Shown: positions 10,531-19,431, numbered from the stretch's first letter. The stretch is 64,000 nt of DNA from Streptomyces hygroscopicus subsp. hygroscopicus (GCF_030269125.1 NZ_BSSM01000002.1:310001-374000); one strand, 5' to 3'. The notes: generated by a model not told the origin, from the sequence alone. Numbers and translations: made by a program.

Positions 10531-12890
10531 GCGGGCAGGCGAGGCTGGCTTTGTGCGCGGCGGCGGCCACGCTGATGGCGTCGTGCGCGCTGCTGCCGCT
10601 GGTGAACGGGCCGTCCTGGCTGCTGGAGCTGGTGCCGCTGGTGGTGGTGCAGTCCGGCGTGGGAGCGGTGGCGCGGCGGGTGCCGCTCGGACGGCCGCTG
10701 ACCGTGGTGGCGCAGGCGGTGACCACGCTGCTGCTGCTCACCCTGGTCTTCGCCCGCGGGCACGCGATCGCCGGGCTGATCCCCGGCCCGGACACCTTCC
10801 CGTACTTCGCGGAGCTGCTGCGCCAGGGCGCGCAGGACGTGAGCCAGTACGCGATACCGGCACCGCTCACCGACGGCATCCGGCTGATGCTGATCGGCGG
10901 TGCCCTGCTGATCGGCCTGCTGGTGGACACCCTCGCGGTGACCTTCCGCAGCGCCGCCCCCGCCGGGCTGCCGCTGCTCGCGCTGTACTCGGTGGCCGCC
11001 GGACTGTCCCATGGCGGCCCCGACTGGCTGTGGTTCCTCGTGGCGGCGGGCGGCTACCTGATGCTGCTGCTCGCCGAGGGCCGGGACCGGCTCGCCCAGT
11101 GGGGCCGTGTCTTCGGCGCGGTGCCTCGCGCCCAGGGCGGCGCTCAGGACGGCGGCGCGGTCGCCCCGGTGCGCACCGGGCGCCGGATCGGCGCGGTCGC
11201 CCTCGGGGTCGCCCTGCTGGTGCCGCTCGTGCTGCCCTCGATGCGGGGCGGCCTGCTGGCCGAGGACGGCACCGGGCCGGGCGCGGGCCCCGGGCGCGGC
11301 GGCACCATCTCCGCGGTCAACCCGCTGGTCTCGCTGCGCGACAGCCTGAACACCACGGACGACCGCACGGTACTGACCGTGCGCACCAGCAACCCCGACA
11401 TCTCCGACCTGTACCTGCGGATCGTCTCCCTGGACGACTTCGACGGCACCACCTGGAAGCCGGCCCAGCGGCACATCGTGGGCGTGCCGGACACGTTCCC
11501 GGCACCGGCCGGGCTGAACCCGGACGTCCGCCGGGACACCACGCGGACCACGGTCAGGGCGGCGGACTGGTACGCCCAGGACTGGCTGCCCATGCCGTAT
11601 CCGCCGAGCAAGGTGCGGATCGGCGGCAGCTGGCGGTACGAGCCGGTCGGCATGACGCTGGTGGGCGACCACGGCGAGACCACGCGCGGCAAGACGTACC
11701 AGGTGACCAGCCTGGACGTGCGGCCGACCGCACAGCAGCTGGCGTCCGCGCCCCAGCCGCCGGCCGCGCTGCGGCGCGAGTACACCACGGTGCCGGCCAC
11801 CCTGCCGAAGGTGGTGGCGCAGACCGCCCGGGAGGTCACGGCGGGCGCGAGGAACCACTACGAGGAGGCCGTCAGGCTCCAGGACTGGTTCTCCGTCGAC
11901 GGCGGCTTCCAGTACGACACGCAGGTGGCGGTCGGCAGCGGGCCCGGCGCCATCGCCAACTTCCTGCGGAAGAAGCAGGGGTTCTGCGTCCACTTCTCCT
12001 TCGCGATGGCGGCGATGGCCCGCACCCTCGGCATCCCGTCCCGGGTCGCGGTGGGCTTCGCGCCCGGCACCCCGCAGACGGACGGCTCCGTGACGGTGAG
12101 CCTGAAGGACGCGCACGCCTGGCCCGAGCTGTACTTCCAGGGCGTGGGCTGGACGCGTTTCGAGCCGACGCCGACGCGGGGCGTGGTGCCGTCGTACACC
12201 CGGTCGGTCTCGCCCGGGACCTCGCAGCCGGACCAGTCGCTGCCGTCCAAGCACGGCAGCGCGGAGCCGTCGGCCGCCGCGTCGGCCGGCGAGGACTGCA
12301 CGAACGGGCAGGGGGCGTGCGACGCGCCGTCGGCGGCGGCGGTCCCCGCCGGGGACGGCAGCGGTCCGGGCCCGTGGTGGTTGGCGCTGACGGGTCTGGC
12401 CGCGCTGGTGGTGCTGGCCGTTCCGCTCGCGCCGCTGCTGTGGCGGGCCCGGGTGCGGTCGCTACGGCTCGGCGGGCACGCCCGCACCGAGGAGGGGGCG
12501 GCGGCGCACACACTGGCCGCGTGGCAGGAGCTGACCGACAGCGCGTGGGACCTGGGCATCCTGCCGGACGACTCGCTGACGCCGCGCGGCGCGGCCGGCC
12601 GGATCATCCGTCTGGGCCGCCTCGACCCGGCGGCCGGCGCCGCGGTCCACCGCGTCGCCGACGCCCTCGAACAGGTCCTGTACGCGCCCCGTCCTCGTCC
12701 CGCCGCGGGCGTGGCCGACGACGTACGCCAGGTCACGGGCGCCCTCCACGACACCGCGACCCGCCGGGCCCGCTTCAGAGCACGCTTCCTTCCCCGCTCC
12801 GCCGTGCGCGTCCTGTGGACGGCCTCGTCCCACTGGTCGGCGCTGCGCACCCGGGCCACGTCCCTACGACCGCGCACCTCGGAACGCTGA
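10527..12890 (+). CDS. Membrane transglutaminase-like protein (DUF3488/TgpA type)
   Basis: Polytopic protein of 787 residues: about six N-terminal membrane helices (residues 5-225), an extracytoplasmic transglutaminase/protease-like domain, and one more helix at about 615-640 before a cytoplasmic tail (DUF4129-like). The catalytic Cys is C487 in KKQGFCVHFS and the His is H530 in DAHAWPE, so the active site looks intact. Members are thought to act on cell-envelope proteins, but the substrate is unknown. It is the third gene of the coupled MoxR-DUF58-TgpA set. A Ser/Ala/Pro-rich linker precedes the last helix. Confidence 0.9.
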   Translation: MSGQARLALCAAAATLMASCALLPLVNGPSWLLELVPLVVVQSGVGAVARRVPLGRPLTVVAQAVTTLLLLTLVFARGHAIAGLIPGPDTFPYFAELLRQGAQDVSQYAIPAPLTDGIRLMLIGGALLIGLLVDTLAVTFRSAAPAGLPLLALYSVAAGLSHGGPDWLWFLVAAGGYLMLLLAEGRDRLAQWGRVFGAVPRAQGGAQDGGAVAPVRTGRRIGAVALGVALLVPLVLPSMRGGLLAEDGTGPGAGPGRGGTISAVNPLVSLRDSLNTTDDRTVLTVRTSNPDISDLYLRIVSLDDFDGTTWKPAQRHIVGVPDTFPAPAGLNPDVRRDTTRTTVRAADWYAQDWLPMPYPPSKVRIGGSWRYEPVGMTLVGDHGETTRGKTYQVTSLDVRPTAQQLASAPQPPAALRREYTTVPATLPKVVAQTAREVTAGARNHYEEAVRLQDWFSVDGGFQYDTQVAVGSGPGAIANFLRKKQGFCVHFSFAMAAMARTLGIPSRVAVGFAPGTPQTDGSVTVSLKDAHAWPELYFQGVGWTRFEPTPTRGVVPSYTRSVSPGTSQPDQSLPSKHGSAEPSAAASAGEDCTNGQGACDAPSAAAVPAGDGSGPGPWWLALTGLAALVVLAVPLAPLLWRARVRSLRLGGHARTEEGAAAHTLAAWQELTDSAWDLGILPDDSLTPRGAAGRIIRLGRLDPAAGAAVHRVADALEQVLYAPRPRPAAGVADDVRQVTGALHDTATRRARFRARFLPRSAVRVLWTASSHWSALRTRATSLRPRTSER

Positions 12891-12984
12891 CCTCGACGGG
12901 TGCCGTCGCGCCATGGAGGCCGACGGCCCCCGCGGGCTCCCGAAGGCCCGCGGGAAACCGCGCGACCGGTCGGCGCGGGAGCCG

Positions 12985-13021
12985 GGGACGGCGGGCATGG
13001 GACGGCGGGCATGGGACGGCG
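12985..13021. repeat. 14-bp tandem repeat, 2.6 copies
   Basis: The unit GGGACGGCGGGCAT occurs at 12985-12998 and 12999-13012, with a 9-base partial third copy to 13021. It directly precedes the 7-bp repeat tract in the gap between two convergent genes. Confidence 0.85.
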
Positions 13022-13022
13022 T

Positions 13023-13071
13023 GCGGCAGGCGGCAGGCGGCAGGCGGCAGGCGGCAGGCGGCAGGCGGCAG
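13023..13071. repeat. Perfect 7-bp tandem repeat, 7 copies
   Basis: GCGGCAG is repeated seven times without a mismatch (49 bp) in the intergenic space between the transglutaminase gene and DUF3040. Copy number probably varies between strains through slippage (inference). Confidence 0.95.
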
Positions 13072-13089
13072 TACCGTGAGCCAACGCCT

Positions 13090-13124
13090 GAGGGGTGACC
13101 ACCCTGTACCGGTGGTCACCCCTC
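13090..13124. terminator. Bidirectional terminator hairpin
   Basis: A perfect 14-bp stem (13090-13103 with 13111-13124) with a 7-nt loop lies between convergent genes: the transglutaminase (plus) and DUF3040 (minus, stop at 13153). It can serve both directions. Confidence 0.85.
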
Positions 13125-13152
13125 GGGAAAACTCGGCCGAACCAGCGGAGCG

Positions 13153-13536
13153 CTATCGCCCCTGTTCGTCACGGCGTCTCTGCCACCGGTCCTCGATCCG
13201 GTCCATCATGGACCGCTTGGGCCTCAGCGGGCGCCGTACGGCGCCCGCGGGTCGCTCCCCCGGCTTGGGTGCCTTGCGCCAGCCGGTGACGGCGAGCACC
13301 GCGCACCCGAGCATGACGAGGAATCCGACGACGCTGACCCAGATCAGCTGGGCGACCATTCCGGCCATGAGGAGCGCGATACCGACGAGGAAGCCCGCGA
13401 CCGCCTGGTAGACCCGCCGCCGGGTGTACGTACGCAGCCCGCTTCCCTCAAGCGCTGACGCGAACTTGGGATCTTCGGCGTACAGCGCTCGCTCCATCTG
13501 CTCGAGCATGCGCTGCTCGTGCTCCGAGAGCGGCAC
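13153..13536 (-). CDS. DUF3040 membrane protein
   Basis: Small actinobacterial protein of 127 residues, function unknown. The N-terminus LSEHEQRMLEQMERALYAEDPKFA is the DUF3040 signature region. Two hydrophobic helices lie at about residues 41-65 and 67-87, followed by a basic tail rich in Arg and Pro. The GTG start at 13534-13536 has GAGGAGG just upstream. The gene is transcribed alone, converging on the transglutaminase. The following 275 bp (13537-13811) up to the methyltransferase stop hold no gene that I can support; a TATGAT -10-like box at 13724-13729 might belong to this gene. Confidence 0.85.
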   Translation of the reverse strand: MPLSEHEQRMLEQMERALYAEDPKFASALEGSGLRTYTRRRVYQAVAGFLVGIALLMAGMVAQLIWVSVVGFLVMLGCAVLAVTGWRKAPKPGERPAGAVRRPLRPKRSMMDRIEDRWQRRRDEQGR

Positions 13537-13811
13537 GGAGTCCTCCTCATCGTGCGGTCGCCGGGGCGACCCGGGGGGTCCCTTCAGGATAGGCAGGGAA
13601 TCGCCCCCGTGAAACCCGCCCCTCTACGCCAACTGACCAACCGGGGTCCCGTCATGGCCGTCCCGACTCGCCGATGCTTCCATTCCCCGGCGGCCGACCC
13701 GTCATGCCGGGTGGTGTACCTCGATCATACGGCGCAAACCCCACGATCGGGGGTCTTGTGTTGTACTCCATCCGCCGCCGATGCCCTGATCAGCGGCGGT
13801 CGGCCCCGTCC

Positions 13812-14639
13812 TCAGACCTCGGCGGCGCCCGGCGTCTCGCCGAGCACGTGCAGCTGGGTGGCCACGGAGTGGAACGCGGGCAGCTCGGCCGCCGCCGCCT
13901 CCAGGCGCAGCAGCGCGTCCAGCGCGGCGGGTTCGGTGTCCACCAGGACGCCGGGCACGAGGTCGGCGAAGACCCGCACGCCGTGCACCGCGCCGACCCG
14001 CAGGCCCGCGCCCTCGACCAGCGCGGTCAGCTGGTCGGCGGTGAAGCGGCGCGGCATCGGGTCGCCGGGGCCCCAGCGGCCCTCGGGGTCCTCCAGGGCC
14101 TGCCGCGCCTCGGTGAAGTGACCGGCGAGGGCGCGGGCGAACACCGCGCCGCCGAGCCCCGCGGCCAGCAGGCTGAGGACGCCTTCGGGCCGCAGGGCCG
14201 CGACCGCGTTGCGCAGGCCCTCGGCCGGGTCGTCCACGTACTCCAGGACACCGTGGCACAGCACCGCGTCGTAGCCGCCGCGCTCGACCACGTCGAACAG
14301 GCCGTGGGCGTCGCCCTGGACGCCGCTGACCCGGTCGGCGACGCCCGCCTCGGCGGCGCGGCGCTCCAGCGCGAACAGCGCGTTCGGGCTGGGGTCGACC
14401 ACGGTCACACGGTGGCCGAGGCGGGCGAGGGGCACGGCGAAGTTGCCGCTGCCGCCTCCGGTGTCGAGGACGTCCAGCGCGTCCCGTCCCGTCGCCTTGA
14501 CCCGCCGGTCGAGGGCGTCCTGGAGGACCTCCGAGACCACGGCGGTACGCAGCGAGGCGCGGGTGCCGGAGCGGTCGGAGCGCAGCGACGCCGTATGCGG
14601 CTGGTGAGGGGAGACGGGCGGGCGCATCGGGTCCGACAC
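13812..14639 (-). CDS. Class I SAM-dependent methyltransferase
   Basis: Predicted methyltransferase of 275 residues with the Rossmann SAM-binding sequence VLDTGGGSGNFAVPLA (motif I), the acidic residue of motif II (VTVVDPSPNAL), and YDAVLCHGVLEYVDDP (motif IV). The substrate cannot be told from sequence. GTG at 14637-14639 is chosen since GAGGAG stands about 9 nt upstream; an in-frame extension to 14795 would run into the next gene and lacks a ribosome site. It lies downstream of, and in the same direction as, the HEPN-domain gene with a 133-bp gap, so co-transcription is possible. Confidence 0.88.
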   Translation of the reverse strand: MSDPMRPPVSPHQPHTASLRSDRSGTRASLRTAVVSEVLQDALDRRVKATGRDALDVLDTGGGSGNFAVPLARLGHRVTVVDPSPNALFALERRAAEAGVADRVSGVQGDAHGLFDVVERGGYDAVLCHGVLEYVDDPAEGLRNAVAALRPEGVLSLLAAGLGGAVFARALAGHFTEARQALEDPEGRWGPGDPMPRRFTADQLTALVEGAGLRVGAVHGVRVFADLVPGVLVDTEPAALDALLRLEAAAAELPAFHSVATQLHVLGETPGAAEV

Positions 14640-14772
14640 GGCAGTTGGCTCCTCGGGGGATGGACGTCTTCCAGTCGTCTCCACCCTATTGCCTCCGGCG
14701 CTCCGCCTGGTCATCGCGGGGGTCGCGGCGGTGTCCGTCTCGCTCGGCGGACGCCGACCGCACCACCCGTGC

Positions 14773-15462
14773 TCAGACCGCATCCGGTAGGTCACCGCGG
14801 GCCCCCGCGCCGCCCGGGTCGCCGGCGTCCCGGCGGGGCCGGGGCAGGACCGGCTGGAGGACGAGCATCCGCTCCACGAGGCGCAGGAACATCGCCACGT
14901 CCCGTATCAGGTCGTCGGCGTCCCGTCGGCTCGCTGCACCCCGGATGCCGGCCTCGGCGCGGGCGCGGCGGGCGGCGCCGGAGGCGAAGAGCGCGCTCCA
15001 CTCGGTCAGTTCGGGGGCGATCTCGGGCAGCACCTCCCAGGCGCTGCGGATCCGCGCGCGGCGGCGCGGGGAGGTCTCGGGGCGGCCGCGGGCGGCGAGC
15101 ACGGCGGCGGCGGTGCGCAGGGCGGCGAGGTGGGCCGTCGCATACCGCTCGTTCGGCGCTTCCAGGGTGGCGGCCTCCGCCAGCCCGGCGTGGGCCTGGG
15201 CGAGCAGGCCGAGGGCGGCGGGCGGGGCCGTGGCCCGCCGGAGCACGGGGTGCACATCGCTCGCCGGGCCGGTCGAGGAGAGGGCGGCACCGGTCGGCGA
15301 GGGGGCGCGGCCGGTCGAGGAGGAAGCGGCGCCGGTGCGCGCGGGGGCGGCGCCGGCCGGGGACGGGGCGGGGCCCGCCGGTGCCGGTGCGGCGCCGGTC
15401 AGTGAGGGGGCAGGGCCGAGGGCGCGGCGCCGAGGTGCGGCGGCTGCGGACGAGTGGGCCAT
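14773..15462 (-). CDS. SAV_6107-family HEPN domain protein
   Basis: Streptomyces-type protein of 229 residues. Residues about 15-60 are a low-complexity Ala/Pro/Ser/Thr/Gly tract built from imperfect repeats (DNA about 15280-15420). The rest is helical, with ERYATAHLAALRTAAAVLA and a final ADDLIRDVAMFLRLVERML helix, matching my memory of the SAV_6107 HEPN family. An R-x4-H pair (RYATAH) is visible; HEPN RNases use an R-x4-6-H motif, but I cannot say that this pair is catalytic. The ATG at 15460-15462 follows a strong AGGAGG. It is divergent from the ABC/TetR operon. No antitoxin-like partner is adjacent. Confidence 0.8.
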   Translation of the reverse strand: MAHSSAAAAPRRRALGPAPSLTGAAPAPAGPAPSPAGAAPARTGAASSSTGRAPSPTGAALSSTGPASDVHPVLRRATAPPAALGLLAQAHAGLAEAATLEAPNERYATAHLAALRTAAAVLAARGRPETSPRRRARIRSAWEVLPEIAPELTEWSALFASGAARRARAEAGIRGAASRRDADDLIRDVAMFLRLVERMLVLQPVLPRPRRDAGDPGGAGARGDLPDAV

Positions 15463-15580
15463 GACGAACCTCCTGTCGTCTGGGTGACGGCACGGGTGCC
15501 GTATGTGCCCATCGTGAGGTATGCCACTGACAATCCGTTCCGACCTGGGCTTTTGCCTCGGTCGAAGGTTCGGCATATTT

Positions 15581-15610
15581 TTGAACTGACCAGTCAGTGC
15601 AAAATACGAC
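15581..15610 (+). promoter_or_regulatory. Promoter with embedded TetR-type operator
   Basis: TTGAAC (15581-15586) and TACGAC (15605-15610) lie 18 bases apart upstream of the ABC ATPase start. Between them sits a palindrome, ACTGAC-CA-GTCAGT (15585-15598). The third gene of this operon encodes a TetR regulator, so autorepression at this site is likely (inference). Confidence 0.6.
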
Positions 15611-15623
15611 CGCAGGGGGGCTT

Positions 15624-16372
15624 GTGGACGGCGCGCACGTCACGGCCGAGGGCCTCGGGCTCAGGGGACCGCGGGGGTGGGCCTTTCGCGGCGTGTCCCT
15701 GGACGCGGAGCCCGGCTCGCTGATCGCCATCGAGGGACCGTCCGGCTCCGGCCGGACGTGTCTGCTGCTCACGCTCACCGGACGGATGAGGCCCACCGAG
15801 GGGTAGCCACCGTCGGCGGGTCCACACTCCCCCGGCACATGGCGGCCGTGCGCCGCATCAGCGCGCTCGCCGGCGTGGCCGGGGTGACGGACCTGGAGCC
15901 CGCCCTGACCGCCGGGGAGCACCTGCGCGAACGCGCCCTGCTCCAGCACCGGTTCGGCGACTCGCTGCGCGAACTGCTGCACCCGAGGGCCGGGCGCTCG
16001 CACGAGGCGCGGCTGCGCGTGGACGCGGCGCTCGCCGCCGCCGGGCTCGACCTGGAGACCCTGCCCAAGGGCTCGCGTACGGCGGTGCGCGACCTGGGGC
16101 GGGTACAGGAACTGCGCCTGTCCGTCGCCCTGGCCCTCGTCGGCCGGCCCCGGCTGCTGGGCGTGGACGACCTCGACACGAAGCTGTCGGACGCCGAGCG
16201 CGCCGAGGTGTGGGACCTGCTGCGGTCCCTGGCGCGCGGGGGGACGACGGTCCTCGCGGTGTGCCGCACCGCCCCCGAGGACTGCGTCATCGTGTCCACG
16301 CACCGGGACACCGCGAGCGGGAACACCACGAGCCGCGACGACGCCGAGGAGGACGCCGATGCGCTCGCCTAG
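15624..16372 (+). pseudogene. ABC transporter ATP-binding protein, frameshifted
   Basis: The reading frame starts at GTG 15624 with AGGGGGG upstream and encodes the start of an ABC ATPase with Walker A GPSGSGRT at about residues 38-45. It stops at TAG 15804-15806. The rest of the domain continues in the next frame from about 15800 to 16372, with a degenerate signature region and Walker B-like LLGVDDLD. The break is at a run of four G (15800-15803); one extra G would restore a single protein of about 249 residues. This may be a sequencing error, a true inactivating deletion, or a -1 slip on GGGG. The 3' end overlaps the YhgE-type gene by 14 bp. Confidence 0.75.
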
Positions 16373-18443
16373 GCTCGCCGCCCTCGAACTGCGCCGTTTC
16401 GGACGCGGGAGACTCCCCCGCGCCGCCCTCGTCGCCCTCCTCGTGCTGCCCCTGCTCTACGGCGCCCTGTACCTGTGGTCCTTCTGGGACCCGTACGGCC
16501 GCCTCGACCGCATCCCCGTCGCACTGGTCAACGACGACAAGGGCGCCACGGCGGGCGGCGAGAAGATCACCGCGGGCGACGACATCGTGGCCGGACTGCG
16601 CGACAGCCGGACCTTCGACTGGCACGAGGTGAGCGACACGGAGGCCCGCGAGGGCGTCGAGAACGGCACGTACTACCTGTCGCTTACCATGCCGGCGGAC
16701 TTCAGCGAGCGCATCGCCTCCAGTTCGGGCGGCTCCCCGGAGACCGGCGCCCTCCGGGTGCGCACGAACGACGCGAACAACTACATCGTCGGCCAGATCT
16801 CCCGCACCGTCTTCAACGAGGTGCGCTCGGCCGCGTCCAGCAAGGCGTCCCGGAGCTTCCTGGACAAGATCTTCATCTCGTTCTCCGACATCCACGACAA
16901 GACGGTCACGGCCGCCAAGGGCGCGGACAAGTTGAACACCGGCCTGGGGAAGGCGGAGAAGGGCTCCAAGGACCTCGCCGACGGGCTCGCGGACGCCAAG
17001 AGCGGCAGCGGGAAGCTCGCCAAGGGCATCAAGAAGCTGCACACGGGCTCCGGGGACCTCCAGGAGGGCTCCCAGCAGGTCGCCGACGGCACCCAGGCGC
17101 TCGCCGACAAGGTCGACGGCGTCTACGCCGAGGCGGGCCCCTTCCTGAAGGACAACGAGAAGACCATCGGGGACACCGCGGGCCTGGTCGCCGACTCGGC
17201 CAAGACGGTCCAGGACAATCTCGACGTCCTGGTGAAGCACGCCCCGCAGGCCGCGAAGAGCGCGCATCTGTCCGCCGCCGTCCTGGCGGACGTCTACAAG
17301 GCGCGCTGCGAGACCGCCCCCGTCCCCGACCCGCTCTGCCCGCAGCTGAAGAAGGCGCGGCAGGCGGCCGAGGACGTGGCCGGCGTCGCCGACGACCTCG
17401 ACACCCTCATCGCCGACCAGAACGGCGACCTGACGACCATGCGGGACAACCTGGGCACCCTCAGGAAGCAGGCCCGCGCCCTCCAGAAGAGCGCGCCCCA
17501 CCTCTCGGAGGACGTCAGCGACGCCGTCAAGAAGATCGACAAGCTGAACGACGGCGCGCAGCGGGTCGCCAAGGGTGCCAAGAAGCTGCACACCGGCCTG
17601 GCCACCGCCGACACCGGTGCCACCACCCTGGACGCGGGCATCGGTACGGCCAAGACCGGCGCCCGGACCCTCGACGGGGGCCTCTACCGGCTCACCGACG
17701 GCTCCGGGAAGCTCGCCGGGGGGCTGCACGACGGCGCCGGGAAGATCCCCGACTACGACAAGCACGACCGCGACCGGCGCACCGGTGTCATGGCCGACCC
17801 GGTCCGGCTGGCCGCCCACGATCTGCACAGGGCGCCCAACTACGGCACCGGGTTCGCCCCTTACTTCATCCCGCTGTCCCTGTGGGTGGGCGCGATGGTG
17901 GCCTACATGCTGATCGCGCCCCTCAACCGGCGTGCCCTGGCGGCGGGTTCGTCCGCGTGGCGGATCGCGCTCGCGGGCTGGCTGCCGGTGGTCGCGGTGG
18001 GCGTGCTCCAAGTGGGCGCGCTGATGGCCGTCCTGCACTGGGCGATCGGACTTCAGATGCTGCGGGCGGCCGGCACGATCGGCTTCCTGTTCCTGGTCAC
18101 CGCGTGCTTCGCGGCGATCGTGCAATGGCTCAACGCCCGCTTCGGCGCGGCCGGCCGGATCCTGGTCCTCGCACTGCTGATGCTCCAGCTGACCTCGGCG
18201 GGCGGCACCTATCCGGTGCAGACGAGTCCGGGCTTCTTCAACGCCATCCACCCCTTCCTGCCCATGAGTTACATCGTGGCGGCGCTGCGCCGGCTGATCA
18301 CGGGCGGCGGGCTCGGGCCGGTGTGGCAGGCGTGCGCGGTGCTGGCCGCGTTCACCGCGGGCGCCCTCGCGCTGACCGCGCTCGCGGCGCGGCGCCGGCA
18401 GGTGTGGACACTGGACCGGCTGCATCCGGAGCTGAGCCTGTGA
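16359..18443 (+). CDS. YhgE/Pip family ABC-type membrane protein
   Basis: Membrane protein of 694 residues with YhgE/Pip architecture. One N-terminal helix (about 24-45) is followed by a large extracytoplasmic region (about 50-500) containing heptad-like LxxG repeats (for example LNTGLGKAEKGSKDLADGL) and by about five C-terminal ABC-2 type permease helices. These proteins pair with an ABC ATPase and are linked to export or envelope stress in actinobacteria; the substrate is unknown. It overlaps the upstream ATPase frame and is followed by a TetR gene. If the ATPase is really broken, this permease lacks its local motor. Confidence 0.87.
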   Translation: MRSPRLAALELRRFGRGRLPRAALVALLVLPLLYGALYLWSFWDPYGRLDRIPVALVNDDKGATAGGEKITAGDDIVAGLRDSRTFDWHEVSDTEAREGVENGTYYLSLTMPADFSERIASSSGGSPETGALRVRTNDANNYIVGQISRTVFNEVRSAASSKASRSFLDKIFISFSDIHDKTVTAAKGADKLNTGLGKAEKGSKDLADGLADAKSGSGKLAKGIKKLHTGSGDLQEGSQQVADGTQALADKVDGVYAEAGPFLKDNEKTIGDTAGLVADSAKTVQDNLDVLVKHAPQAAKSAHLSAAVLADVYKARCETAPVPDPLCPQLKKARQAAEDVAGVADDLDTLIADQNGDLTTMRDNLGTLRKQARALQKSAPHLSEDVSDAVKKIDKLNDGAQRVAKGAKKLHTGLATADTGATTLDAGIGTAKTGARTLDGGLYRLTDGSGKLAGGLHDGAGKIPDYDKHDRDRRTGVMADPVRLAAHDLHRAPNYGTGFAPYFIPLSLWVGAMVAYMLIAPLNRRALAAGSSAWRIALAGWLPVVAVGVLQVGALMAVLHWAIGLQMLRAAGTIGFLFLVTACFAAIVQWLNARFGAAGRILVLALLMLQLTSAGGTYPVQTSPGFFNAIHPFLPMSYIVAALRRLITGGGLGPVWQACAVLAAFTAGALALTALAARRRQVWTLDRLHPELSL

Positions 18444-18490
18444 GCCCCGGTCGGGCCCGGCCGGCCCGCGTACCTGTGAGAATCGGTGCC

Positions 18491-19120
18491 ATGGAAAGCA
18501 GCAGCGCCAGGTCCGGCGGCAGCACGCGCCGGGAGGCCACCCGGCAGAAGCTCTACGAGGCGGCCGTCACGCTCATCGCCGAGCAGGGCTTCTCCGCGAC
18601 CACCGTGGACGAGATCGCCGAGCGGGCGGGGGTGGCCAAGGGGACCGTCTACTACAACTTCGCGAGCAAGTCGGTCCTCTTCGAGGAACTGCTGCGGCAC
18701 GGGGTCGGCCTGCTCACCGCGTCCCTGAAGGAGGCCGCGGAGCGGACCGCGCACGAGGGCGGCGGCAAGGTGGACGCCCTGGACGCGATGATCCGGGCGG
18801 GCCTGGTCTTCATCGACCGCTACCCGGCCTTCACCCAGCTGTACGTGGCCGAGCTGTGGCGCACCAACCGCGCCTGGCAGTCCACGCTGATGGTGGTGCG
18901 CCAGGAGGCCGTCGCCGTGGTCGAGGGCGTGCTGCGCGAGGGCGTGGCGGCGGGCGAGTTCAGCGAGGAGATCGACGTCCAGCTGACGGCCGCCGCGCTG
19001 GTCGGCATGGTGCTGGTGGCCGCGCTCGACTGGAAGTCCTTCCAGCCGCAGCGCTCCCTGGACGACGTCCACGCGGCCCTGTCCCGGTTGCTCCAGGGCC
19101 GGGTCAGCGGCAGGGTCTGA
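18491..19120 (+). CDS. TetR-family transcriptional regulator
   Basis: Repressor-type regulator of 209 residues. The N-terminal TetR helix-turn-helix spans about residues 15-60 (TVDEIAERAGVAKGTVYYNFASKSVLFEEL), followed by a helical ligand-binding domain containing FIDRYPAFTQLYVAELWR. ATG 18491 is chosen; an in-frame GTG at 18476 is an alternative. It lies 47 bp after the YhgE-type gene and ends the operon before a terminator at 19163-19194. The palindrome in the operon promoter (15585-15598) is its likely operator. The ligand is unknown but is plausibly a substrate of the transporter. Confidence 0.9.
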   Translation: MESSSARSGGSTRREATRQKLYEAAVTLIAEQGFSATTVDEIAERAGVAKGTVYYNFASKSVLFEELLRHGVGLLTASLKEAAERTAHEGGGKVDALDAMIRAGLVFIDRYPAFTQLYVAELWRTNRAWQSTLMVVRQEAVAVVEGVLREGVAAGEFSEEIDVQLTAAALVGMVLVAALDWKSFQPQRSLDDVHAALSRLLQGRVSGRV

Positions 19121-19162
19121 GCCCGGCCGGCACCCGCGGTCCGCGCCCGGGGCGGCATGCGA

Positions 19163-19194
19163 AAGGCGCCGGTCCACTGCCGGACCGGCGCCTT
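19163..19194 (+). terminator. Terminator of the ABC/YhgE/TetR operon
   Basis: A perfect 13-bp stem (19163-19175 with 19182-19194) with a 6-nt loop starts 43 bp after the TetR stop codon. It lacks a T-run, as is usual for Streptomyces hairpin terminators. Confidence 0.8.
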
Positions 19195-19418
19195 CGCGTT
19201 CCCCCGTACTCTCCCCCGTACTCCCCCTGGGTCGCGGCCAGGCGGCGGGCGCCGTTCCGCCGCCCCGTGCCGGCGGTGCCGGGCCGCGCCCCCTTGCCGT
19301 GCTCCACTCTCCCGTCCCGGCCCCTCCCGGCCCATCCGTGCGCCTACTCAACCCGGCGCCTAGGTACGCGTACTCAGATGTGCGCGCACATGCCCAGGCG
19401 CAGGGCCCCGGGCCTCGC

Positions 19419-19424
19419 TACGAT
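19419..19424 (+). promoter_or_regulatory. -10 box for leaderless DUF4126 mRNA
   Basis: TACGAT ends 7 nt before the GTG at 19432 and no ribosome site precedes the GTG. A leaderless transcript beginning at or next to the GTG is inferred. Confidence 0.5.
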
Positions 19425-19431
19425 CGCCTGC

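Larger units (their letters stand above)
19121..19431. other. 311-bp intergenic region after TetR
   Basis: It holds the terminator at 19163-19194, a 12-bp direct repeat (cccccgtactcN) at 19201-19212 and 19213-19224, and the -10 box of the next gene at 19419-19424. No coding sequence is supported. Confidence 0.6.
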
